This document shows, one piece after another, positions 20,330 to 32,999 of a DNA stretch of 64,000 nucleotides. The position numbers and the translations under genes were made by a program. Source of the DNA: Fasciola hepatica. Its lineage: Eukaryota > Platyhelminthes > Trematoda > Plagiorchiida > Fasciolidae. The notes under the pieces are model-generated. The model did not search any database. It saw only the letters and a program-made list of their open reading frames with translations, and had not been told where the DNA came from. How positions within the stretch are numbered: position 1 is the stretch's first letter; every line of letters begins with the position of its first letter. The stretch covers positions 20,348,001 to 20,412,000 of the forward strand of contig CANUEZ040000024.1 of the NCBI GenBank assembly GCA_948099385.1. The letters run 5' to 3'.

Positions 20330-20770
20330 GTTAAATGCGGGAATGTTCGTTCACGCTCACAGATGCAATTGTTAAGTCAGTGATAAAGACATGAACAAAT
20401 TCGAAGTCTCTTGTAATGTTATCGGTAAAACTCTGGAATGCTTGAGCAGCATTTCGTAAACAAACGACGTACGAGGGGAATCAAGCGGACCATTTGGAGA
20501 TGTGGCGGCAGGTTTCTCGAAGTCTGCATTGACCACCGCCGCGATTAAGTGATGCTGTGTTGTGTGTGCAGTATGGGGTAAATATCGTTATGGGCAATTG
20601 GGCTTCTGGGGTATTCACCATCCCTTGTGGGAGTCTATCCCGAACAAGAGCCATTTTTCATGCGAAAATATCTCGCCATAGGAACGTCTCCGGCCGAAGC
20701 TTAGGTAGTTTACTAGGTTGTCCTCAAGGAATACCTGAGTATGGTCACGTGAAGAAGTGATCCACTGGTC
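20330..20770 (-). pseudogene. Ty3/gypsy reverse transcriptase remnant
   Basis: The minus strand reads RNAAQAFQSFTDNITRDFEF followed by VHVFITDLTIAS, corresponding to the RNAAQTFQ...VYIDDI palm segment of gypsy RTs; the catalytic YIDD has become FITD. Further upstream, YPILHTQH and LPPHLQMV in other frames fit earlier RT parts. Together with 18244-20020 it gives the order RT-RH-IN expected of Ty3/gypsy. No LTRs, protease or gag were found; a LINE remnant begins at about 20829. Confidence 0.72.
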
Positions 20771-20828
20771 CGGAAGGGGAAAGGTGGGAAATCAAGGAAA
20801 AACCTCCGATAATCCTCACGTTCAGGGG

Positions 20829-22760
20829 TCAGACGTTGAGGGCAGTCCGTTCAAAACGTGAGAATGGATATTCAGCATGTGTACAGCATTCATAGACTTT
20901 CTCCAAGAAAGTCACGTCCCCAAAAGCGAACTGTGGGTGCCTTTTGGCTACTGTATTCAAAGACAGAACAGAAATCGGTGCCGTAGAAAATCCGAAAGCT
21001 ATTTTTCGATTTGTGGGGAAAGCCTTCTTAAGAAGGTTTAAACTTTGAAAGGCCGCCCCTTTAGCCTGCAGTTGATGCGATGAGAAGAATAGGCTGCAGA
21101 CCCACCATAGACCTAGTATCCGACGTTGGTGGGCCCTCTGAGTTGACCACTTTTCTTTATCTGGAAAGGATTGATCCACAGAGCCATCATCAGACACACT
21201 GACGAGCTTGTCTTCATTTATTGGTAGGCTACACTCCCTTGGCCGGCCCTTGGCCGCACCCATTGCCTGATTGTAGCTGTGTTCTTGACGAGTCCCGGAT
21301 GGCCGCGTCTTCCGCGCCAATGGCGGTGTTGAACTTCGCTGTTTCTGGGAGACCGTTGATGTAGGTTAGGAATATCGAGGGACTAAGCGCGGTTCCCTGA
21401 TAGACTCATACGATGACGGTATAGGAGACATATCTATCACCCGCTTACACACTGAAGGCGAGCTCAGACAGAAAGCTTCTTATTACTCAGAGGAGCTCAC
21501 TGGTGACACCATGCCCCTGCAGGTTGTGAAGCAAGGGAGTGTGTGCTTTTCTGTCGAAGGCTTTCAAAAATCTGTGAATATGACGTGGGAGGTTTCTCTG
21601 TGGTCGCGTGTCTGCTTCCTACGGTCAATGACAATTAGCACGTTAGTGATACTTGATCCGCCTGGCGAAATCCGTGTTGGAAAGGGGAAATTAAGTACTC
21701 ATCTGCAAGTATAGTATGCCACGCGGTTAATGATGAGCTCAAATACCTCGGTGGAGATACCAGATAACTTTATCGGCCTGCAACTAGAAGGGAACGGCTG
21801 GTCACTCCTTTCAAGAATGAGCATGATTATGCCCTTCTATGAGTTTGCCAACGTGCCGCAGTCTGGACAACTTTGGAACAGGATAAAGAATGTGTAAACT
21901 GTAATACACGAGCATTTAGTAGGTATCTTGAGTGAGTCATCCTGGCCCATTGGGCTATACGGATTGGCATGTTTGAATTGTATTTAAAAGTGCCAGACCT
22001 CAAAATGGATGCAGTCAAGGTTTCTTCTACAGCTTCAGGTGAAAGTGGGACAGGATGACGTTGATGCGCAGTGGGAAATGGCGCGAAAGTTATCCGCGAA
22101 AATCTCAGTAATTAGCTGCACTAGGTAGCTGGATTGCCGGCAGAAAGATAGAAGGCCAGCTTAGTGGATTCGGTATTCCGTGTGTGACGAATATGCTTCC
22201 AGTTATTAGGTTTTTGGAGCGGCCATGTGTGAGGAAACCCGTTTACACTTCTTCGAGGTGTTCACGGGTTTTCGACTTTCACTTATTTCTAGTCCGTTTG
22301 AATTTGTCCGCATCTTCCAGCCGAGTGCATGTTGTTATGTAAAACAGATATGCACGCTGCTCAACCAGGTGAAGGACGTAACGAAGCAGTATAGGCAGCG
22401 TTCTTTTAATCATTATTCTCGACAAGAGGTGGGCATATGCGTTAGAAATGCTTTTCTTCATTAGTTGGTTAGGTCCATTTACGTCGGCATTCCAGGAAAC
22501 GGCTTCTAGTCAGGATGAAAGATATTATGTAAACCGTGAGAAGTTGGCCCTTAAAAGATTATAATGTCCTGAGGGGTGAGCTTTTTGAAAACCACTGGAT
22601 GATGGTATCAAAGCTGAGGACTTCATGATTACTCTTCTCAACCAGGCAAGGGTGGTAAACTGAGTCCACCAGATCGGCTCGTTTATGATGTAAACAAACA
22701 ATTTATTTCGGGAAACCCGAGACACGCTGCAGAGCCTGATGAAGCTTTGCAAGTTGCAGC
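20829..22760 (-). pseudogene. LINE ORF2 remnant (endonuclease end and RT)
   Basis: Minus-strand pieces in changing frames. 22460-22760: end of an endonuclease, DLVDSVYHPCLVEKSNHEVL (the usual GKSDH motif reads EKSNH). 21350-21700: FQHGFRQADQ, FDRVPHTPLLHKLQGHGVTS and YQGTALSPSIFLTYING. 20829-21320: SLPINEDKLVSVS, and a C-terminal part ending in FERTALNV, open for 163 codons. This is a CR1-like RT; the FADD motif is replaced (IGAEDAAI). It is older than family B. Its 3' end meets the gypsy RT remnant. Confidence 0.7.
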
Positions 22761-23540
22761 AAAGTCAGATATTACATGACCAGCGGGAAGTATGTACATC
22801 CATAAACTTAATGAAAATTTCATGAAAGTGAACACTTTCGGTTTCAGCCGGAAGAATTGAATGCAGGGTCACTTTTGAACTAAAGAAAACCAGGTAAACC
22901 CGATCAGGAGGACAGAATATGTACACCGGTCGATGAAATACAGCTGAAGCCAGGAGGAAATCGTACGAAATTAAAGAGTATTTCTTCGACATTTTAAAAA
23001 AAGAGAACGTTTTAGATTAGACATGTAGAAGTGTGGCCGATTTTAATGTGTGAAAAAGACTTGGGATGAGAACAAGACGATGAAGGCCATCAAGGTCAAG
23101 GTCAAGTTGACGTATATATCAGGTTGTCTCGTTTTTCCTTTTTCCATCGTCTAGGCCTGTCTTTACATAGCACCTAGTAGTAATAGTTATTTACTCCGAA
23201 GCATCTAATTGTCCGTGGAAATAACTGCGACACATCAGAATGGGTCCGTAAATTATTACAGCGAAAACTCAACAAAACCATTCACTAGGATATCTAGATC
23301 TTTACCTACCAAAAATCACCCCTTATGAGCCCACCTATGAAATACTTAGAGATGGTTTGCCAAATTAACCCTTTCAGTTATCGCTTCCTCCTTGGCTAAA
23401 ACTCTAATACCCCTCCGTTCATACTGTGAAACCACCTGGTAAACTCTGTTTGCAAACATCCTAGGTGACTTCCTATAGAATTTCAGCTCCGTTCTGTATC
23501 TAGGAATTTTGGAGTCGCTAAATTTTCAGCAAAACTAGTT
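22761..23540. other. Sequence between LINE remnant and the plus-strand family B copy
   Basis: AT-rich with no clear coding motif. It may hold the missing 5' part of the neighbouring LINE and the 5' untranslated region of the next one; neither can be recognised. Confidence 0.35.
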
Positions 23541-23564
23541 GATTATCCGAAGCCTACAGTCACA

Positions 23565-25012
23565 GTGCGCAATTCCAAAAGAAGCAGGTCTGCCAGTATG
23601 ATTTTGCCACGCGTTGCCGTTCGTCTCCCAACCGCTACTCCATGCTCCGTCTCATTAACGAAAATCCGTGATGACCCAAATAGCAAGACTGACAGCCTCG
23701 TACAATACTTTGGCTCACTCGAATCCCGAATTGAGGCTCTTGGCAGAGCCACCAGAATTCTGACACCACTGGCTCAACTCCTCGAGTTCTCTTTGGTAAC
23801 TACGGACCGCAACTTAGTTGCCACGTGTAACTTTATTTACAGCACATCTGCAGAGGCTTCAGAACGAATACGAAACTCAAATCCCGTCGTTGTATTTAAC
23901 ATTCCCGATAGGGCCCCACTTAACAGAGTCAGCTGTACCTTGCTAAAAGCCGCTAACATGAAATGTGTGATACGCCGTAGCAGACTACCAAAACAAACAC
24001 AACGACACCAGTGCCCCTGCTTTTCCAATTTCCGGACTCACTGACAGCCAGTGGGTTTATTCATGAACAAACAGTTATTGCTATTAACTCGTCATACAAA
24101 AACATTCGAACAGCATCCGACAAAACGCCACTACAACGTGAGATGCTGAGAAAGTTGAACTCCTGCGAACACCAAAGGCAGGAATCCGCCCAAAAGACAC
24201 CTAACCCAGTCATTCCCCTAATCTGCTCTATGCAACCAACGTCTATCAGCCAACAACTGTCTCATGTTGACCTTGAAGCAACTCCTGGACCTTCTTCAAA
24301 TCCACTAGTCTCCAAGAGCCCTAGGCTCGTCAGTGGTGTCGCAGATGCTTCGGACTCGAATCTACCCAGTCCTGCCAGACAGCTTAGCTCTGTGCGTCAG
24401 AAACAGCCAGCTAAATTGCGTGGCCTCTCTGACCCAACAACTTTGCATCACTCTCCCAAAGAGACACATAAATCAAAGTTTGGTGGTTCTTGTCCACACC
24501 ACATAGCCACGACTAAAACCCATCTGCCGGACTGCACCGTATGATTGCCAGGTCGTTCTCGTTCGAATCAAACCCGTCAGCCTTCACGGCATACCTCCGA
24601 AAACAAACCGCCAAGAAGTAGGGTCTCTAAGGACACAACCTCATTGCTGCAATCTGACTTATCACCCTTTGGCCGAAGGTTGGTAACAATATACACTCAG
24701 CCCCCAATGCAGAGTATCGATACCAACGGTGTCCCACGGCAGCAAATCCACATTTCGGCAACCCACACTCCATCCCTATTGAAGGCCTCAACGTTTAGTT
24801 CACTAGGCGACGACCTTATATCACCAGGCTACACCCCGAAGATCCTGCAAAAATTAGAGGAGAACAGATACCCTAGTAGGATGTCACTAATGCCGGGACC
24901 TACAATTTCTGTTCCCAAAATAGGTGGTTTCTCAAACCTTAATTCCTCCCAGCGAAAGCCCAGCTCTACGAGCATCTATACGGATGATGCTCGCAAACCA
25001 CCCCACAGCTAG
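23565..25012 (+). pseudogene. LINE family B ORF1 (second copy)
   Basis: Three overlapping frames (23565-24044, 24011-24544, 24545-25012) together encode an ORF1-like protein. The first contains NPVVVFNIPDRAP followed by LLKAANMKCVIRRSRLPKQT, reminiscent of the RNA-binding fold in ORF1 proteins of flatworm CR1-like elements. The rest is rich in Ser, Pro, Gln and Lys. ORF1 proteins coat the element RNA. The N-terminal domain is absent from the minus-strand copy at 16930, which supports 5' truncation there. Homology of the low-complexity part is inferred from position. Confidence 0.6.
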
Positions 25013-25621
25013 TATTCAAAGCTGCATCTACCTAGTTCATCATTTCCTAACTTTTCCGTGCCCCCACCGTTCATCCCGTTAGTTTCTTTACCATACCAAA
25101 ATTTTCCTTTTGCCCCACCATTGCCTACCTCACCACAGTCTTTTTACGCGCAGGATACATCCACAAACCACCATCGAGTAAGTTTTCCCTACCCTGTGGC
25201 GTAGTAACCTTAAAATCTCTCATCTCTTCTAGCCCTAATGAACCACTTTCCAAAGACAGCACCTTGCCAGTCGTTCATACCTTCGGTATCACTCTGAACT
25301 TCGCGGGCCAACTAGGCAACACTGCGTACTACCACTACCTTCTTCCAAAATAACCTCCACATAACTTCTCTACTGACAGCCGATTCCCGTTCTTCCCCAC
25401 CCGGGCAAGCCGCACCACACTCTCCTAGCACCTACCCTCTGAGGCCTGCTGTTACCACACAACATCAAATGATACCAAGGTTGTCACGTGGGAAAGCCAG
25501 TACCTTCCATAACACAGTATTCTGTCACTGCACTGGAGCATCAAATGATCCCAACTAATCAGAACAAGTAGCAAGACTACCTCATCAAAGATCCTCTCTT
25601 TCACCTCATAACAACCCAAAA

Positions 25622-26676
25622 TTGATCATTTATGGTTCGTCCGCGGCTGATTCTTCCGAAACCATCGGGGAAGCATCCAACGCTCGCCTGTCCTCCTCTT
25701 CGGTAATAGCTCCAACTCACGCCCCTCACCGTGCACTTTCTCCGACCAACAATTCCCCTAAGTTACCTAACCCAGACACTCACTTTCACATGAGTGGGTT
25801 ATCCCTCATCTTATTCAACTCGCGGTCCATGTTTGATAGGCTTCATCACTCAAAACACTATGTCATAACATCCAGTCCTGAAATCATCTTTATTACTGAA
25901 ACCTGACTCACCGAACACACCCGCACAAGCGAAATTATGCTTGAAGGGTACAAGGTTTTTAGAACAAATAGGATTGATAGACGCGGAGTTGGTTATTAGT
26001 GTACGTGCAGCGCGCCCTTTCAGTAGTCCCCTACAGACGTGTCACACTCGACGCAATTCCGAGTTATCTATGGCTCACAATTCGGTTCTCAACTGTAGTC
26101 ATGCACAGTGGTTGTGTCTATCGCCCCGCCTCACCTACTGTTGCGGAATTGACTCCTTCAATTGAAGCCTCTGATTAAATTTCACTACCACCTTTGGCAG
26201 CGAAAATCATAGCCGGTAGTTTTAACTGGCCTAAATTATCCTGGGGAAACCTCACAGCACCTCCCAACTTAATAGACTTTGTCTCTCATACTTACATTGG
26301 GGGCTGGGCGCAACACGTTAAAACCCCCACTAGAAACGCAAACATCCTAGGTCTTATATTCGCCCACAGCGCTTCTCACTTTTCGGTTTCCGTTCTGAAT
26401 AAATTTCCGGGTGGCGACCATAAGATAGTGGCTGGTAATCTTTCATTCCATCCTTGTCTGTCAGACTATCTGATCCCAGTCAACAGTGCCCTCAGTTTAA
26501 ATCGGAACCCTTTGCCCGGTCTCATTAGTAACCAAGATTGGAACAGATTTTTTCTAACGGATGATCCCCGACAGGCGGCTGATCATTTTTACCTTAACAT
26601 AGAAAACTGCCTCTTGAAACTTAGCCCAATATCCCAAAACTCCTCTCTTAGGAAGTCCAAACTTGCTTCCCTCTAA
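25622..26676 (+). pseudogene. LINE family B endonuclease (second copy)
   Basis: FNSRSMFDRLHH (motif I, Asn kept) and IIFITET then a TGA where Trp is expected (25904), followed in shifted frames by LEGYKVFRTNR and, from 26194, IIAGSFNWPKLSW (catalytic Asp of GDFN changed to Ser), GGWAQHVKTPTRNANIL and PGGDHKIV. The APE-type endonuclease is thus recognisable throughout but has lost several key residues. Confidence 0.8.
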
Positions 26677-26691
26677 CGGAAGTACCTTAAG

Positions 26692-28588
26692 ATGCAAAGT
26701 CTTCACCTCCGAAACCACGACTTCTCTGTCCTCATGAGACCAACACGTCTTACTGACATTACCCGGGACCTAAAGGAAGAACAGCTCCGCTACGAAGAAG
26801 CCAAAGCCTCAAGGCATCCCAATAAAGCACTGAAACTCTCACTCCTACATAAATCTGAGAATTCGACAAGAGATACTGCGATCCAATACTTTGTGTTACC
26901 GAGTAAAACTTCGGCCAACTCCCATTCTGTTATCGCTCAGGCCTTTAACCATTACTTCGCCAATTTCATTGCCCCCGCTTCAGATGTAGACCCCCCAAAA
27001 CCTCTGGCTATTACCAGACCTTCCCTGTCTACCGTAACTTTTGAAGTAAACGTTGTTTTCAGGTTTCTTCCACGCTATAAAGCATCTGCCCATCCTGGAC
27101 CAGTGGGTTGCTTCCAGCCGCAGTCGTTAACGGTGGATCGGACCTTCTACTTTTATTACTAAACCTGTTTACCTTGTCACTCAAATTTAGTTTGGTATCG
27201 TCGAACTGGAAGCTTTTAGTCATCATTCCGTGACACAAAACAGGACCTGTCCACGAACTCGCTAATCACGGTCCCATCAACCATACTCCTGTCATTTCCG
27301 GGACAGTGGAAACGATTACCAAAGATGGCATTACTACCCATCTTCTCGTTCCCAGCCTTCTTAGCGACAGGTAGCACGGGTTTCTCAAATCGCGATCATG
27401 CACCACATGTCAGTTTGACTTCCTCAACCTAGTCACTAAGGCTGTTGATAGCGGGTAGGCATGAGTAATTGTCTACTTGGATCTGTCGAAGGCTTTCGAC
27501 CTGTGTTCCACACTCGCATCTTATCTCCAAATTGCGTTCATTCGGCATTGCTGACCCGCTGCTTTCTTGGCTGAAATCTTATCTCGCTCATCGTTCGCAA
27601 GTGGTCCTCACCAGTGGGCATACTGCTAAACCAAAACCTGTTACAAGTAGCCTTATAAAGGGCAGCTTACTGGGTCCTCTCCTATTTCTGATGTACAATA
27701 ATGGCGCTTTGGATCTAGTTCACTATGGCACTACATTCCTGTTTTGCAGACGATATAAAAATAGTCTAATCTTTCAACTTTAATGAAGCTACCCCTAATC
27801 TTTGCAACATTTCCGCTGACATTTCTGCACTTGACCGCAGGTGCCACACCTAGAGGACGAGCTTTTCCACTGATGAGTGCGAGGTCCTAACCTATAAGTT
27901 CCAGCTGCTCCCTGGATCCTCAACTCTTGGTGGGCCCCCAATAGCAACTTGACCTACCATCCGCCATTTGGGCCTCAAATATTCCTGCTCTTTCAAATTT
28001 TCTGAGAACGCCGCCATCCAAGCGGCCAGGGCAAGAAGTTTGGCCCTTCTTTTTCGCTGCTTTCGTCTCCAGGACAGCATCATCAGCATCCACAAATCCC
28101 ACATTAGGCCTTAGCCTGAATACTGCCCAATAATATCTTATAACATGACGAAATTCGACAGAGTTGCGACTGAAAGCATACTCGGTTGGTCCACCTTTTT
28201 AAGCTATACAGAACGATGCCGAAATCTGAATCTTGACCCACTCTGGCTCCGCCGCCTAAGACTTAACATGGTCTTCTTGTTTAACCTGCTCCATAACCGG
28301 TTTTTTTCCTTTAACCCAGTAAGCTTCTCCCGTGAAACCCCTTACTCACTCCGGCACAGGCCTTTTACTGTCCTTTCTGGTATAGCTACACCGGCCGTCC
28401 GGTCAGAGTTTTTATTTCTTGTCTACTCCAAAGTATGGAACAAGTTGCCCATCACCATTCGAGCTTCAAAAACCAAGTCCCAAATTCTGTCGGCACTCGT
28501 CCCATCTATGAGCTTCATCCGCGCACTCCAGTTATCCAATATGAGCATGGAAGAAGATATAGCATACAAGAGGAGCCTCGACTTCTAA
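26692..28588 (+). pseudogene. LINE family B reverse transcriptase (second copy)
   Basis: Linker (RYEEAKASRHPNKALKLS), finger region (YKASAHPGPVG), palm (LISKLRSFGIADPLLSWLKS, SLLGPLLFLMYNNG) and C-terminus (TERCRNLNLDPLWLRRLRLN, YSKVWNKLPITIRASK). The codons for FADD are present at 27743-27754 but in a different frame from the preceding segment. At least five frame breaks. The C-terminal 147 codons (28145-28588) form the longest intact piece. Confidence 0.82.
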
Positions 28589-30590
28589 GACTAAACACTT
28601 CGCCGACCCTGCTCCCTCCAATTGAGGACACAATCAGCGACAGACAGTCTTATCTATCTGACTAAGTTCTCAACGTTTGACTAGTTGTGGCCATTCCCGT
28701 AATGAATCATCGCAACTGAAATGCCACTATTTTTATCTACTTTTCTTTCACCTTCTCTCCTAGTCTCTGTCACTCTTACGCCTCGTCCTTTACTGGTTTT
28801 TACATGCCTTCACTAACCGTTAATCCATAGCTGCGGCAAACTCCGACTGCTCCTTTTTATTTTGCTCTCTTTTTTCAGTTGTCTCCTTACGTGCATTTCA
28901 CCCTCAATGTTGGTATACGCTCCTGGGTAACACCGCTGTTTGGTCGTTCACTAACTACTGAGTCCGTCCTCTGGAACCCCTTGCAACCTGGCCATGAGAT
29001 TGCCGAACTTATGTCTCATACTTTCGTCGTTAAACTTCGCCCCACATTCATAGCCATCAATGAACATTAGTGCCATTCCCAACATTTAGGGGCGCGATCA
29101 GGCCTACCGCTTCGGCCGGTGCACATCGGGCGTGCACGTCATCTGTAACGATGTGCGAGCGCAATAGGGCTGGTGGATCACACCTGTATTTACTTCGAAG
29201 TGTTTTTCAGGTTGGGTGTCCAGCGCACGGCAAGTCACAACCACTAGCATCAGTTGCGGATCGCACGCTCTAATGCTGCCAGCTGCAGATCATATTCTCC
29301 AGCCGTCCTTGTTCGCCACTGTACGCCCACTTATCACTCTTGTCATCACTCTTATCACATCCATTTTTCGTCCTTCCATGGTATGCACACCTACACGTTC
29401 TGTCCTTGCTCCCGTCGAATCTCGCTGTCATCTCTCATTGCACGTCACTATCACCCTACTCACTCTGCTCTGCCAACGACCGCCAATATTTTGTTTCTTC
29501 ACCCATATCGGCGTTATCGGCTTGTAGTATCTATTTATTTGGTATCCCCCTAGGCCTATAAAGCTCACTGATGGCATTCTCACGCCTCACTACCTACCGT
29601 TCTGTCAAAACCTCCCTCCCTCCCTTCTCATGCCTAATACCATTACACACCAGCCCCACCCGCACACATGACCAATCCTCATACTAGAGATGCCGTTCTA
29701 AACTCCACATCACTCGCAGCCACATTTATTATCCAGTCAATGTCGCCCTATTTTCCTTGCGTGGCTACGCGATTCCTCTGTGGATCCTTCCACTTGGCAT
29801 TGCTCCGATTAGTGTCGTCCAGTTGCATCTACTTGTACAATTGCTAGCATGCACGCAGCTCCCAAATTCCATGTCCCCGACTTCGACGCGCATCCATTGT
29901 TCATGCGTTATGTTCGCCCAACGGTTTACCTGTCCCGGTGCTTTTTTCCTCTCTGCCTTTTTCGTGTTCCACCAGCAATGAGACGATCTTACTAGTTATG
30001 TCTCATCTGTCATTTTCGTCCCGTGCTCCCATCTCCTGTTTTGTCTATAGTTTGCCACAGGCATTTTGTGCCTGCCTTTCATACCTTTCTGCCTTTTCAC
30101 TTGCCGCCTAATGTGAAATCATTTTTTCGCAATGGTTCCTACTCAGAGTTTCAGTCCGTTTTGTTCTGTCATTACCCGACCCCTCTGGTACCCCTTTTGT
30201 TCATTCCTCTAACAAGCTGCTCGCTATCACAACTGCCTCTTCTTTGCACAGAAGACAGTTTCTCCTCCCGGGTAAATTTCTCCACTTTGTATGCACAATC
30301 GCTCTGCGCTGCTTAGCCATCTCCATCGCCACCATCTTCCTGCTGAATAATGTAAGCCCATTTATTAATGCTTCTCCCATTCTTGACCGACACCACATGT
30401 CTCACTTACGTCAATCAGGAAATGGTCTATCATGAAAAAGGCATATTCTGAGGCTACTGCCGTTCACCTCAAGGCGACCAAAGTTACGACCGTTGAGTCG
30501 TTTTGCCTTGTCGTTTGACGGATGCTGGTTCTCCGCTGAATCGGAAGTGGGGAACAGCTGGCCACCTAACAAATGGTTCGAGGGCTCATG
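28589..30590 (+). other. 3' untranslated region of the second LINE family B copy
   Basis: Long noncoding, C/T-rich stretch. The segment 29090-29275 matches 5210-5410 of the minus-strand copy, including the middle stem of the hairpin (GCACATCG 29121-29128, CGATGTGC 29149-29156). Open frames such as 29216-29527 share nucleotide identity but no protein family. Confidence 0.6.
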
Positions 30591-30599
30591 GTGCACCTG

Positions 30600-31300
30600 C
30601 GGGCAAGTAATGTACTTTTAGACGCCGAGAATAGCGTATGCCAAGCGTAGCACCACTGATAAATAGGGGGTCAATCGTCAGAAATGCCAACTGGAGTGGC
30701 GGTAAAGTCACATTGGTCAAATGTTTTCATCATATTGATGTCGGCAGCAAATAGGAACTGAGTTCCTTTGTGGACTGCGGCGAAGACGCTGTTTAAACAT
30801 AAGAAAGAGCAGAAGGCAAAACACTTCCCTGAAGCACTCCACTTTTCATGGTTCTGAATGGTGACAGGTTATCATCAGCCACTTCCGCTTGCAGGCCCGA
30901 TGACAAGCTTGGAGGTAGCCAGGAAAAAAGGAGCCAGTAATAACAACGAAGCAAAGTTACTTAGCAGGGGGTTGTTTGGAACTCTGTCAGATGCTTTTTC
31001 CTATCCAGGGAAGGGGTAACGACTGTTTACCTTTTTCCAATTTCAGTGGCGACATTGTCGAGAAACTAAAACTGATGGGAGAAGTTTGAGTCGAATTTAT
31101 TGATGCTGTGTTGGGAGGGGTTAACTAGATACTTATTTCTTAGATAGTGAGGAGTTTGACCCTTAACGACTTGCTCCGTCTTCTTGCACACAACAAGGGT
31201 ACGGCTGATTCGGTCTCAGTTATCAGGGCCACTTGGCGATCCTTTCTTAACAAGGGTGTCACAATGGAGCACTCCCACTTCTCTGTTATCAGGCTGTTTT
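30600..31300 (-). pseudogene. LINE RT fragment (family B-like)
   Basis: Read on the minus strand from 31300 downwards: WECSIVTPLLRK, GSPSGPDNYRPIS, KKTEQVVKG, LVNPSQHSINKFDS, FLDNVATEIGK, a degraded palm, then GVLQGSVLPSAL and a decayed FADD region (FAADINMMKTF). The frame changes repeatedly. It is an isolated finger-to-palm piece, opposite in direction to its neighbours and probably a separate insertion into the second copy's 3' region. Confidence 0.7.
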
Positions 31301-31859
31301 GTTGGAAAATGTGTAGAGGTTAAGAGGAAGAAGGGGCAGGTAAGGTTCACTGAAAGAAACCAGAGCCCGGTGGAAGGCCAACAAGACCAGGTCAGGAAGA
31401 CGGATTACTTAAGGCGGCCTAATTATGGATAAGCCTAGTGTCAACAGACAAAAAGTGGATGGTGTTTTCCCTTGACGGTGCCTTGCCGGACTTGACATGT
31501 GTTGCATCCGGGGCTTCTTAGAGAGTATACCTGGCGGCTCGCCACCAAAATGTCGGGTCTGTGGAGCGGTAGTTGGGCGAGCTGACTGGGGGAGCGTCAT
31601 AGTTTCCCATTACCAATAAATCAGTGAATTAGTGGGTACTTTCTAGCACTTCCCGTCCGAAGGGGCTGCCGATCCTTCCTGCTGGCACAATGGTAGTCGA
31701 TATATTGCAGTCACTGCCGGAGTTTCTTACTACCTAGCATGGCCTTAACCCAGATACCTCAAAATGGGAGGGGTTGGGGTTAAGGAGACAGTGACAGCTG
31801 AAGGTTATATTTTGTCCATGTAAAGTAAAGAGTCATCGGCTCGGCTTCGATCGGGGTCC
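31301..31859. other. Unassigned stretch
   Basis: No recognisable coding motif or repeat. It may contain the upstream part of the minus-strand RT fragment. Confidence 0.3.
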
Positions 31860-32239
31860 GTGGTTTTCAAGGTCGTCCTGATGAGAAGGTCAGGTTGCCC
31901 AGTTTTTTTGCAGTTTCAGTCCTCCAGGGTTGTATTCACACCATTCGCGGCAGTAGTTCCTGTCCATTCTGATGTATGGAATTCTTCGAGGTATCGGCTA
32001 CGAATTTCCATTGTGAGTTGGCTAACTATTATCAACCTTTGCAATAACAGTCGATTCGAACATAGCTGGAGCCAACCTCCGCAATTATCTACACTCAACA
32101 CTTATTATTTCCCGGCTAGGACACATCATTTAATAGTCCTCCTTTATTTAGCTAAAAATATAGTCCCCCTTTTTTCTAGTTGTAAGCATCCGGTTAACCC
32201 GGGTCATCTGACCAACCTATACTAGCTGCAAATACTGCC

Positions 32240-32720
32240 GCTTCTTGCACCCCCCGTAATATCTCAGCCACTGTTATACAGTACCTCACAGTGGAACAAG
32301 TAAACGACTCCCTCTGGTTAATACTAAACATCAGTAGCCAAGCAGTATTATTAGGGAGTGTCTACGGCTTTACCGGAATAGAGGAAGCTTCTGCATACTC
32401 CGTTGTTGATGCATTTGTTGCCACTTTGGACCGCCCTGTGATCTCCAGACTCCCTGCGGGTGACTTCAACTACCCTCAGACGAATTGGTCCCCAGACACA
32501 AGCCCACCTGCTCTGATATTTTCTTTCACGTCGTCTCAGTGGGGGGTTGGCTCAACTTACAGACAAGTCCACCAGAGGGCGGAATATCCTTGACCTAGTC
32601 TTCGGGCGTAACTTACGTAGTGTCAAAACTGAGGTCACAATTTTTCCTGGGCATCGATCACAAGACTGTCATGTGTACATCCAATAGCCGCCTCAGTGAC
32701 CCCCCTTCCGATAAAACCAA
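32240..32720 (+). pseudogene. LINE family B endonuclease (third copy)
   Basis: DSLWLILNISSQAVLLGSVY, VVDAFVATLDRP and PAGDFNYPQTNW (GDFN intact at about 32460) are in one open frame (32291-32593). A shifted frame then continues with VGGWLNLQTS and FLGIDHKTV. It closely parallels the endonuclease of the minus-strand copy (LLLGCVYVPPG, IIAGDFNFP, RLGGWTQHV). Confidence 0.8.
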
Positions 32721-32999
32721 CAAACCTTACGGTCACTGCAATTAGGGTCTACTGCCGAACATGATTCGACCTAGGGCCTAGGATTCATTCTTTCCGGCTT
32801 CCGACGATTTGACTGCTTCTGGCTCCTTTTGTGGTAACATGAACAGTAAATAGATAGCGTTAGTTTAATCTCCACCACATTCACGCAGAGCTGAAACTCA
32901 AGAAAGTCGAGAACTGAGCCCAAGCAGCCACTTCTGCAACTTGAGTACCAAAAACCGAAAGACTCCTCCATCCTGTTACGCATCAACGGGACTTACCTG

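Larger units (their letters stand above)
23541..30590 (+). mobile_element. LINE family B, second copy (decayed, ORF1 to 3' region)
   Basis: Plus-strand relative of the element at 3333-16943, with ORF1, endonuclease, RT and the shared 3' untranslated module in the same order. Many stops and shifts make it older. The 3' end is uncertain: the shared module lies at 29090-29275, after which the sequence runs to about 30590 where a minus-strand RT fragment begins. No terminal TTA repeat was found. Confidence 0.75.

Noticed and set aside
20960..21070. Gypsy aspartic protease (AFGFSTAPISVLS resembling DTGAEVSVL)
   Set aside because: The same frame continues as the thumb of a LINE RT, whose other modules are in order around it.
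22685..22740. TTTATTTCGGGAAACCCGA near 22700 as another LINE family B 3' tail
   Set aside because: Only the TTTATTTCGG core is shared, there is no terminal repeat, and the sequence fits a decayed endonuclease frame.
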